Positions 54,373 through 61,957 of a stretch of DNA of 64,000 nt are shown here, piece after piece. Origin of the DNA: an uncultured Carboxylicivirga sp. (lineage in GTDB: Bacteria; Bacteroidota; Bacteroidia; Bacteroidales; Marinilabiliaceae). The number at the start of each line of letters is the position of its first letter. Position 1 is the stretch's first letter. The DNA lies in assembly GCA_947503525.1 (NCBI GenBank), contig CANNEA010000003.1, positions 558,001 through 622,000 on the forward strand, read 5' to 3'. The position numbers and the translations under genes were made by a program. A model generated the notes under the pieces. The model did not search any database and was not told the DNA's origin. It saw nothing but the letters and a program-made list of their open reading frames with translations.

Positions 54373-55068
54373 TTAATCCTTCACAAATGGCAATTCTTTT
54401 ACAATTTTAATTTCTTCCGGAGATACTTTTGTTTGAAGAGAAATGACTTCAACTCCTTGTTTCATAGCGTCCATAAGAGTGAGACTATATTCAGGATCAA
54501 TATCAGAAGCTAGTCCAAAGGCATCCACATCCATTCGTTGAACAATATATATCATTACTGCTCTTATGCCTTCCGATCGTAATTTAATTAGTTCATCCAA
54601 ATGCTTTTTTCCTCGTGTGGTGACGGCATCAGGAAACAATGCCCTAGCACCAACTTTCATGCTCACATTTTTAACTTCAATAAAACATATTTCGGAATCA
54701 TTCTGAGCCATTATGTCAATTCTACTATCACCGGTTTTAACCTCTCTTTGCACATTGGTATAACCTGTCAATTGTCGAATTTCATTATTACAGATGGCAT
54801 CGTATACAATTTTATTTGGGTGCATAGTGTTAACACCAACCCATTGGCCATTGAGTTTAATCATTTCCCAGGTATACTTTGTTTTTCGTTTTGGATCAGT
54901 AGCTGGTGAAAGATAAACTTCGGCACCTTCTTCAATACAGGTTTTCATCGATCCACTGTTTGTGCAATGCGAAATTACCACATCTCCATTATCCAATTGA
55001 ATGTCAGATAAGAAACGCTTGTAGCGCTTTAAAAGTCTTCCATGTATTAAAGGTGTATCAAATCTCAT
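54373..55068 (-). CDS. sfsA: SfsA family DNA/RNA nuclease
   Basis: 231 residues, the normal size. Characteristic segments are VISHCTNSGSMKTC, EGAEVYLSP, KYTWEMIKLNGQWVGVNT and the nuclease-like core SRIDIMAQNDSEICFIEVKN (Asp and Glu-x-Lys of a PD-(D/E)XK-type site), then FPDAVTTRGKKHL. SfsA was first known as a sugar-fermentation stimulator and binds or cuts DNA. It is divergent from the YkgJ-type gene, with about 100 bp between them. The start ATG is the family start (MRFDTPLIHGRLLKRY). Confidence 0.93.
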   Translation of the reverse strand: MRFDTPLIHGRLLKRYKRFLSDIQLDNGDVVISHCTNSGSMKTCIEEGAEVYLSPATDPKRKTKYTWEMIKLNGQWVGVNTMHPNKIVYDAICNNEIRQLTGYTNVQREVKTGDSRIDIMAQNDSEICFIEVKNVSMKVGARALFPDAVTTRGKKHLDELIKLRSEGIRAVMIYIVQRMDVDAFGLASDIDPEYSLTLMDAMKQGVEVISLQTKVSPEEIKIVKELPFVKD

Positions 55069-55101
55069 TATTATTTTATTTCTCTAAATGCATAAAACAA
55101 T

Positions 55102-55109
55102 TACTTTTG
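55102..55109 (+). promoter_or_regulatory. Candidate -7 box for the YkgJ-type gene
   Basis: TACTTTTG is an exact TAnnTTTG match, 57 bases before the ATG at 55166. A TTT sits about 20 bases upstream as a weak -33 box. Confidence 0.4.
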
Positions 55110-55165
55110 TTCGCATCTAATTCGGTTTTATAAGGATTAGATCATTAAATTGTTTTAAGAAATCA

Positions 55166-55435
55166 ATGGATTGCAGAAAGAATTGTGGAGCTTGCTGTAT
55201 AGTGCCAAGTATATCATCACCAATACCGGGTGCTCTGGATGGTAAAAAAGCAGGAGAGAGGTGTATACACTTATTAGAGGATTACGCATGTGCCATATTT
55301 GGACATCCGGATAGACCAAAGGTTTGTGCCGGGTTTAAAGCCGAAAAAATCTTTTGTGGTTCAAGTCAGGAAGAGGCATTTAAAATACTTTCTGAACTTG
55401 AAGGAATCTCAATACTTCCAAATGCTCAAGAGTAA
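55166..55435 (+). CDS. YkgJ-family cysteine-cluster protein
   Basis: 89 residues. The N-terminus has the family pattern CRKNCGACC (Cys at 3, 7, 10 and 11), and three more Cys follow (GERCIHL, YACAIF, KVCAGF, then FCGSS). This cluster is thought to bind zinc or an Fe-S centre. The function is unknown, though the family is widespread. It is shorter than many members and is a single gene divergent from sfsA. Confidence 0.87.
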   Translation: MDCRKNCGACCIVPSISSPIPGALDGKKAGERCIHLLEDYACAIFGHPDRPKVCAGFKAEKIFCGSSQEEAFKILSELEGISILPNAQE

Positions 55436-55489
55436 AAACGTATTAATTATTAATTAAGGTGTATATGGTTATTTAATAATACCATTTAC

Positions 55490-58400
55490 TTACTTTTTTA
55501 ATGCATTAATATCCAGTGAATTTATTGCATTATCCAGTTTGCCTGCCAATTGGGCAGTACTATTGATATACACCGAAATTTGTTGAATAGCAGTATTTAC
55601 ATTTTTAGCTTCATGATTTTGATTATCACTCGATTCTTTGATCAAAGCAATTAATTCTACAATTTGTGAAATAATTCGTTGCAACTCTGAAATCTTAGCG
55701 TTGGCTTCCTTCGATAGGTTTAATCCATTATCCGATAAGGTTTGAATGGAATTAGCCACTTCATGAGAATTGTCAGCCAATTTCTTAACCTCGTTGGCAA
55801 CTACTCCAAAACTTCTTCCTTCTTTACCTGCCCTTGCCGCTTCAATTTGCGCATTCAAAGATAGTAGGTTGGTGGTCCGGGCAAACTCCGAAATAAACCT
55901 GATTCCTTCAGTAATTTCTTCAATCCCTTTTACGGTTTGGGATACTATATTTACACTTGTGTTTGCATTTTCCTCAACCACTTTTGCGCTTTGAAACATC
56001 TTTGAAGCACTTTGGGCATTTTCATCAATATCCCGGGTCATCTGTTCTATTGAAGATGATATTTCTTCAATAGTTGAAGCCTGACTGTTTGTTGCTTCCA
56101 GAAGTTCTTCCGATGTTTTACCCAATTCATTTTTAACCTCTCCGATTATTTCACCTAATTGTTGCTGGGCAAGCTGAAGTTTTTCATTTTTCTCCTCAAT
56201 ATCTTTGGTGGCTTGGGACACTTTATTCTCGAGTTCTTCTCTCTTAATTCTGGCCTGATTTGTTCTCCATCGAACAAATAAAAATATTGAAATTATTATG
56301 CTTAAGATGGCCGTTATTCTGAACCATATCCTTTCCCACCAGGGTGGTAGAATAGATATTTTCAGAGCTATGCCTTCTTCATTCCAAACACCATCGTTAT
56401 TTGAAGCTTTAACTCTAAAAATATAATCACCGCTTGGAAGGTTTGTATAACTGACTTCTCTTTTACTTCCTGAGTAATTCCAATCTTCGTCGAATTCCTC
56501 CATATAGTAGGCAAATTCGTTCTTTTCCGGAGAGATATAATTTAGAGCAGTAAAGCCGAATGAAAAAACCGATTGTTTATGATTTAGTGTAATTTCATCG
56601 TAATAGGATATATGCTTGCTTATTGGAGAGTTTTTATCATCATAGTTTACCGGTTTATTAAATAGATTAAATCGGCTTATTAAAACTTCAGGAGGGTTGG
56701 AGTTTTGAATGATCTGATTAGGATTAAATACATTATATCCATTTGTGCCTCCCAGATAAATTTCTCCATCATTGTTTTGATACGACGAGTTTAACAGAAA
56801 TTCATTTCCTTGTAATCCATCATCTTTCCCGAATGTTTTGAGATCTATGAGCCCTTTGTTTTCATTTTCTTCTTTACTATAACGAAAAGAACAAAGACCC
56901 CGGTTTGTCGTTACCCAAATTTGTCCTGATTTATCTATTTGTATATTGTTGATAACATTATCAGGCAAGCCATCTTTTTCACCGAAACTAGTAAAGGATT
57001 CTTCATTAATATCGAAAACATTTAACCCATCAAATGTGCCAATCCAAATATTATTGGAGTGATCAATCTTTAATGATGTAATATGATTGTGACTGATACT
57101 ATGGTTATTCTCTTTGTCACGGAAATAGCCTTTAAAATTATCTTCTGCTGCATTGTAAAGATTAAAACCAGACTTTGTTCCTATCCAAACTTTGCCATCT
57201 TTATCTTTGCATAAAGTGTTTATTGAATTGTCACTAATGCTAAAATTATCATTTGCGTTCGTAGTGTATTCTTTAATGATATTACCCTTATTGTTAAGTT
57301 TAAATAGTTTTTTACTGGTAGCTACCCAGAGCGTCTCGTTATCTTTCAGCAATGAATAAATACTTTGTCCTTTCAAAAAAGATTTAAAGCGATTGGTTTC
57401 AATGTTATAGAGATGTAATCCTTCAAAGGTTCCAACCCATAACAAATTTTCATTCTCAACTAATAAAGATTTAATGTGATTATTGGTTAAACCCCGGTTA
57501 TCTTCTTTGGTCAAGAATGTGTATTCCCCACTATTAAGATTATAACAATTTAATCCACCTCCTTCAGTACCAATATAAAGCATCTCACCCATCTGTGCGA
57601 AAGAGCTGGTAGAATTATTATTAAGGCTATTGCTGGAATATGGAATCTGGTAAACATGATTAAAATTCTTAGCTGAAGTAATTACATGATTAACTCCACC
57701 ACTCCAGGTTCCAAGCCAGAAGTTATTTTGCTTATCTGCAAGAAAACAATAAATTGAATTATTGCTAAGGGAGTTATAGGACTGTGTATTATTCTGATAG
57801 TGAGAAAACCGAACATCCGAAAAAGAGTTGTAATTTATTTCTAAGGTGTTAAGACCGTCTTTTGTGCCAATCCATAAGATGCCCTTTTCGTCGATATGTA
57901 AGCTTCTAATGATATTGCTCGAAAGACTGTTTTTGTTATTCTCATCATGTTTAAAATGAGTGAAGTGCCCACTTTCTATGTCAGATAGAAGGTTAATTCC
58001 ATTTGATCGGGTACCACACCATAATCTACCTTTATCATCCTTTCTTATTGCGGTAACATTATTATCACTTATTGAGTTCGGCTGAGCAGCATTATGACTC
58101 CATGAATGAGTAACCGTCTTACTTTTAGAATCTAAAATCATTAATCCGGAACTCTTTGAAGCAATGTATATATTTTGCTCGTCGCAGGAGTAAAGTCTGT
58201 TAATCTGTCTAAAAGCCTGATTTGTCATTGAATTAAAGACTTCTATAAAGGAGTCGTCTTTATCATTGTAAACAAATACTCCATTGTTAGTGGCAAACCA
58301 AAGTAATCCCTGAATATCCTGAGTGATACTATTAATGGTATTGCTTTTTAATGAACCGTCATCATCATCACTATAATACCTGTAAAAACGTTCAGTTCTT

Positions 58401-58810
58401 GGGTCGTATTTGTTGAGTCCTTCATTTCTTGTTCCGACCCATATAAACCCATCTTTATCTTCGTATAAGGATATGATTTCATTCCCACTTATACTGTAAG
58501 GATCTTCCTGATCATATTTATGATGTTCAAAGTTATATCCATCGTATTTATCTAAACCACCAGTTCTGGTACCTAGCCAAATATATCCCTTGCTGTCTTG
58601 CATTGCACAGTATACCGTACTTTGCGCTAATCCTTCGTCTATAGATAATTCCTTAAACGTTAGTTGCAAGTTATCTTGTTCTTGTGCATTTAAACATTGG
58701 GAAGAAATCAATATCAGCACAATTAGTAACAACTGGGGAAAAAAATGCCTGGGAAGGTAATTCTTTAATTGTAAGTCAATATGCGGATAATTAAGCATGG
58801 ATTTAGTCAT
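55490..58810 (-). CDS. Two-component-regulator-propeller sensor fused to a chemoreceptor (MCP) signalling domain
   Basis: 1106 residues. After a signal peptide (QLLLIVLILISSQCLNAQ) come about 14 Reg_prop blades forming two propellers (for example GYIWLGTRTGGLDKYD, GLLWFATNNGVFVYN, GKVWIGTKSGFNLYN), then a Y_Y_Y domain (about 735-815, ending YIFRVKASNNDGVW). One membrane helix follows at about 828-846 and a coiled coil at 850-890. No HAMP domain is seen. The end is an MCP signalling domain, with the hairpin tip at about 977-1010 (LLSLNAQIEAARAGKEGRSF, then VVANEVKKLAD). In known hybrid sensors of this kind the propeller is joined to a histidine kinase; here a chemoreceptor tip replaces it. No cheA or cheW is in the window. 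Confidence 0.9.
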   Translation of the reverse strand: MTKSMLNYPHIDLQLKNYLPRHFFPQLLLIVLILISSQCLNAQEQDNLQLTFKELSIDEGLAQSTVYCAMQDSKGYIWLGTRTGGLDKYDGYNFEHHKYDQEDPYSISGNEIISLYEDKDGFIWVGTRNEGLNKYDPRTERFYRYYSDDDDGSLKSNTINSITQDIQGLLWFATNNGVFVYNDKDDSFIEVFNSMTNQAFRQINRLYSCDEQNIYIASKSSGLMILDSKSKTVTHSWSHNAAQPNSISDNNVTAIRKDDKGRLWCGTRSNGINLLSDIESGHFTHFKHDENNKNSLSSNIIRSLHIDEKGILWIGTKDGLNTLEINYNSFSDVRFSHYQNNTQSYNSLSNNSIYCFLADKQNNFWLGTWSGGVNHVITSAKNFNHVYQIPYSSNSLNNNSTSSFAQMGEMLYIGTEGGGLNCYNLNSGEYTFLTKEDNRGLTNNHIKSLLVENENLLWVGTFEGLHLYNIETNRFKSFLKGQSIYSLLKDNETLWVATSKKLFKLNNKGNIIKEYTTNANDNFSISDNSINTLCKDKDGKVWIGTKSGFNLYNAAEDNFKGYFRDKENNHSISHNHITSLKIDHSNNIWIGTFDGLNVFDINEESFTSFGEKDGLPDNVINNIQIDKSGQIWVTTNRGLCSFRYSKEENENKGLIDLKTFGKDDGLQGNEFLLNSSYQNNDGEIYLGGTNGYNVFNPNQIIQNSNPPEVLISRFNLFNKPVNYDDKNSPISKHISYYDEITLNHKQSVFSFGFTALNYISPEKNEFAYYMEEFDEDWNYSGSKREVSYTNLPSGDYIFRVKASNNDGVWNEEGIALKISILPPWWERIWFRITAILSIIISIFLFVRWRTNQARIKREELENKVSQATKDIEEKNEKLQLAQQQLGEIIGEVKNELGKTSEELLEATNSQASTIEEISSSIEQMTRDIDENAQSASKMFQSAKVVEENANTSVNIVSQTVKGIEEITEGIRFISEFARTTNLLSLNAQIEAARAGKEGRSFGVVANEVKKLADNSHEVANSIQTLSDNGLNLSKEANAKISELQRIISQIVELIALIKESSDNQNHEAKNVNTAIQQISVYINSTAQLAGKLDNAINSLDINALKK

Positions 58811-58844
58811 ATGTTAGCGTTGATATAACACTATTATAACGGCA

Positions 58845-58874
58845 TAAATTTATAAAAGTTCCAATATTTACAAA
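58845..58874 (-). promoter_or_regulatory. Promoter of the propeller-chemoreceptor gene
   Basis: On the minus strand TTTG (58874-58871), 18 bases, then TAAATTTA (58852-58845), one mismatch from TAnnTTTG. It lies 34 bases before the gene start. The remaining bases up to 59238 show no other feature. Confidence 0.5.
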
Positions 58875-59238
58875 AAATACTTACGAATTTACAATGTAGT
58901 GCGTAACAGTAGTATATGTCAAATTACTATGAAGATTCTAATGCTTTTTCTGTGGTATTATTTTTAATTGTAAGCTAACGATATGAGTTGCTTCTTTCTG
59001 TATTTTCTTTCAATTTAATAGGTGTATCTTCCATCTCTTAAGATTACTAATAAGTTTATAGTAGCATATGTAAAAGTTGATTACATATTCTTCTGAAAAT
59101 GATTTAAAAGCATATTAATAATTGCTATTGAATTCGATTTGCTTATATTCATGGTAACCTTTATTAATAGTAAGAGTAAAGACAATCGTTAACTCTGTAC
59201 GCTTACATATACTTATTGATTGCTTATTAAATTACCAA

Positions 59239-61221
59239 ATGAAAAACATATACATTCCACTAATATTATTCCTGAGTATTTCATTTTCTATTACGAATGC
59301 TCAATCCAGGAAAAAAGGAAAATGGAGTTTACATACTAAATCAAAGAAAGCTGTGGCCTTATATGCCTCAGCTGAAGAAAATTATAGTAAGGATAAAGTA
59401 GTAGAAGCTTTAGATTTTCTTAATCAAGCCATAGATAAGGACTCGGAATTTATTGAAGCTCATTTATTAAAAGCTGACATCTTTTTTAGATTGAATAAAC
59501 ACAATGAAGAAATTGAGTGTATATCCAAGGCTATTGCAGTAGATAGTATGTATTTTATATCGGCCTATTATAATATGGGTGTTGCTTTGTTTAATAATGG
59601 TGAATATGCCAAGGTAGAAGGATGGATGCAGAGATATAAAGATAAAGTTCGCAGCGATCGATCAAAAGTCAAAGCTGATGTTTACATTCGTAAATCTGAG
59701 TTTGCAGCAAAAGCGGTTGCAGATCCTGTAAATATTGAACCCATTAATATGGGGGATAAAATTAATAGTGCCTACGATGAATATTGGCCAAGTATAAGCG
59801 CCGACGGTCAGCGGTTAATTTATACTGTTTTAGTACCTCGAGATGAGCTTGCGTTTCAGAACGCCAGTTTACAAAAGAATGCTCTCAATTTTAAGGAAGA
59901 TTTTTATAGCTCAGAATTCTCAGAACAAGAATGGTCATTAAGAAAGCAAGTAGTATCGATCAATACAGATAGTAATGAAGGAGCACAAACATTAAGTGCT
60001 GATGGTAACTGGATGTTTTTTACGGCCTGTGGAAGATCGGATAGCAAAGGAAGTTGTGATCTGTATTTTTCAAAACGAACAGAAAATGGCTGGACCAAAC
60101 CGGTTAACCTTGGATCACCTGTAAATTCTCCGTTTTGGGAGTCTCAGCCTAGTTTTTCATCGGATGGAAGAACTTTATACTTTATAAGTAGCAGACCTGG
60201 CGGAATTGGAAAAAAAGATATATGGAAAGCCCGTTTGTTAGGTTATAAAAAGGACGGTAGCCCTTATTTTGGAGATGTAGAAAATATGGGTGACAAAATC
60301 AATACCAGAGGGAATGAGAATTCACCTTTTATTCATCACGATAATCAAACTCTTTATTTTTCGTCGGATGGTTGGCCTGGTATGGGAAAAATGGATTTGT
60401 TCCTAACACGTCTTGGGGATGATGGTAGCTGGCAGGAACCTGAGAATTTAGGTTACCCTCTTAATACTTCCAATGACGAAATTGGATTGGTGCTTAATGC
60501 CAAAGGTAGTACCGGGTATTTCTCATCTGATGGATTAGCTGAAGGCAGTACAAGTAAAGATTTGTATCAATTTGAAATGCCTGAAAAAATAAGGCCGATT
60601 CCTTCAGCCTATGTAAAGGGGCGAATTTTTGATAAGGACACTAAAGAACAGCTTAGTGCTTATTTAAAGGTCAGTGATATTAATAAAGGGATGACCGTGA
60701 TTAATGCAGAGTCAACAGATTTTTCAGGGGAATTTTTGTTCTGTTTGCCAACCGGTAACGAATATGGGCTTAATGTTGAAAAGGAAGGATACTTGTTTTA
60801 TTCCGGTTATTTTGATGTAAATAGTGTTAGTTCGGTTGATAATCCGCAAGTGTTGGATATCTATTTAAGTAAAATAAAATCTGGTGAGCGAATGGTTCTG
60901 CGAAATGTATTTTTCGAAACGGATTCGTACGCTTTAAAAGTTGTTTCAAATACTGAGTTGGACAATGTGGTAAGACTACTGCAATTAAATAAAGAAATTA
61001 AGGCTGAGATTGGCGGGCATACCGATAATGTTGGATCAGAATCTTATAATTTACAATTGGCCTCAAAACGAGCCAAAGAAGTTTATAATTACTTATTAGA
61101 AAAAGGAATAGAAGAAGAGCGATTGAAATATAAAGGTTATGCTTATAAGCAGCCGATTGATTCAAACGAAACAGAAGAGGGTAGGGCTAATAACCGAAGA
61201 ACTGAAGTAAAGATATTATAG
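59239..61221 (+). CDS. PorE-like protein: TPR, beta-propeller, carboxypeptidase-like and OmpA domains
   Basis: 660 residues with a signal peptide (IPLILFLSISFSITNAQ). TPRs are at about 35-150. A PD40/WD40-like propeller is at about 170-440 (YWPSISADGQRLIYT, FWESQPSFSSDGRTLYFIS). A carboxypeptidase-regulatory-like domain is at about 455-540, and an OmpA-type peptidoglycan-binding domain at 550-660 (IGGHTDNVGSESYNLQLASKRA, with the Asp and Arg ligands). This order and length match PorE, a T9SS envelope protein of Porphyromonas (about 670 residues), but PorE is a lipoprotein and this one has no lipobox. Paralogues with other roles are common. It is flanked by signalling genes. Confidence 0.87.
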   Translation: MKNIYIPLILFLSISFSITNAQSRKKGKWSLHTKSKKAVALYASAEENYSKDKVVEALDFLNQAIDKDSEFIEAHLLKADIFFRLNKHNEEIECISKAIAVDSMYFISAYYNMGVALFNNGEYAKVEGWMQRYKDKVRSDRSKVKADVYIRKSEFAAKAVADPVNIEPINMGDKINSAYDEYWPSISADGQRLIYTVLVPRDELAFQNASLQKNALNFKEDFYSSEFSEQEWSLRKQVVSINTDSNEGAQTLSADGNWMFFTACGRSDSKGSCDLYFSKRTENGWTKPVNLGSPVNSPFWESQPSFSSDGRTLYFISSRPGGIGKKDIWKARLLGYKKDGSPYFGDVENMGDKINTRGNENSPFIHHDNQTLYFSSDGWPGMGKMDLFLTRLGDDGSWQEPENLGYPLNTSNDEIGLVLNAKGSTGYFSSDGLAEGSTSKDLYQFEMPEKIRPIPSAYVKGRIFDKDTKEQLSAYLKVSDINKGMTVINAESTDFSGEFLFCLPTGNEYGLNVEKEGYLFYSGYFDVNSVSSVDNPQVLDIYLSKIKSGERMVLRNVFFETDSYALKVVSNTELDNVVRLLQLNKEIKAEIGGHTDNVGSESYNLQLASKRAKEVYNYLLEKGIEEERLKYKGYAYKQPIDSNETEEGRANNRRTEVKIL

Positions 61222-61222
61222 C

Positions 61223-61252
61223 AAAAAAAACTGCCGTAAGGCAGTTTTTTAT
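61223..61252. terminator. Bidirectional terminator
   Basis: An A run, the stem ACTGCC (61230-61235) with GGCAGT (61240-61245), a GTAA loop and a T run. It serves the PorE-like gene and overlaps the stop codon of the convergent receiver gene (61249-61251). Confidence 0.88.
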
Positions 61253-61656
61253 TTGTTAAGATATTTTGATAATGTATCCATCAGAATTTGAAGTCGAATC
61301 GGTTTTGCCAGATAATCATCGCAGCCTGCTTCCAGACACTTTTCTCTTTCTCCTGACATTACATGAGCCGTTTGAGCAATAATTGGAATTTCAGAATCGA
61401 TCTTTTTAATTTCTCTAGTGGCAGTATAGCCATCCATTATAGGAAGCTGAAGATCCATTAAAACTAAATCAATTCGGTTCTCCTTATAAAGAGTAATAGC
61501 CTCTTTTCCATCTTTAGCCCATAATATTTTGGCATTAGTTTTACGCAAAGCGGCATCAAAGAAGATTTTGTTGGTATCTACATCTTCAACCACAAGAATT
61601 ACTTTGTCTTCCCAATTTTGTACCAAGGAATTGTTTAATGAATCAGTTGCACCCAT
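61249..61656 (-). CDS. Single-domain response regulator (CheY-like receiver)
   Basis: 135 residues. The receiver has all key residues: Glu24/Asp25 (VVEDVDTN), phospho-acceptor Asp68 (LVLMDLQLP), Thr96 (IIAQTAH) and Lys118 (YLAKPI). No output domain follows. The sequence type is that of receivers cut from hybrid kinases rather than motor CheY. It may take phosphate from a kinase elsewhere. The nearby propeller-chemoreceptor gene, also minus-strand but separated by the PorE-like gene, is a possible upstream partner through a CheA kinase; this is only inference. Confidence 0.9.
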   Translation of the reverse strand: MGATDSLNNSLVQNWEDKVILVVEDVDTNKIFFDAALRKTNAKILWAKDGKEAITLYKENRIDLVLMDLQLPIMDGYTATREIKKIDSEIPIIAQTAHVMSGEREKCLEAGCDDYLAKPIRLQILMDTLSKYLNK

Positions 61657-61720
61657 ATTGCTATTCGGAGTTATACCTATTTAAAATCCTAAATTATAGT
61701 TTGTTTACCTATTTTCCAAA

Positions 61721-61756
61721 TCCCGAAACTTTTCGGGACCATCTTTTAAAAAGATG
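61721..61756 (-). other. Two adjacent hairpins upstream of the receiver gene
   Basis: TCCCGAAA (61721-61728) pairs with TTTCGGGA (61731-61738), and CATCTTTT (61740-61747) with AAAAGATG (61749-61756). They lie 65-100 bp upstream of the receiver start on the minus strand. Similar TCCCGA hairpins occur near 17937 and 36710. The other bases of 61657-61957 hold nothing clear. Confidence 0.4.
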
Positions 61757-61957
61757 AATGGATGTAAAACTAATAATTATATTTTAATTTCTAACCCTAA
61801 GCTAATAATTAGCTTACAGTCATTGTTTGAAGATAAACATTGCAGACCAAAAATAGTACGAAATAGCTAAAAAAAGAACTTCTTAATTAATGCTAAATAC
61901 TTTGATCCTTATTCTCTTTTGCTTTAAATTCGCGTACTTCATGCTAGAATGGTGTAA

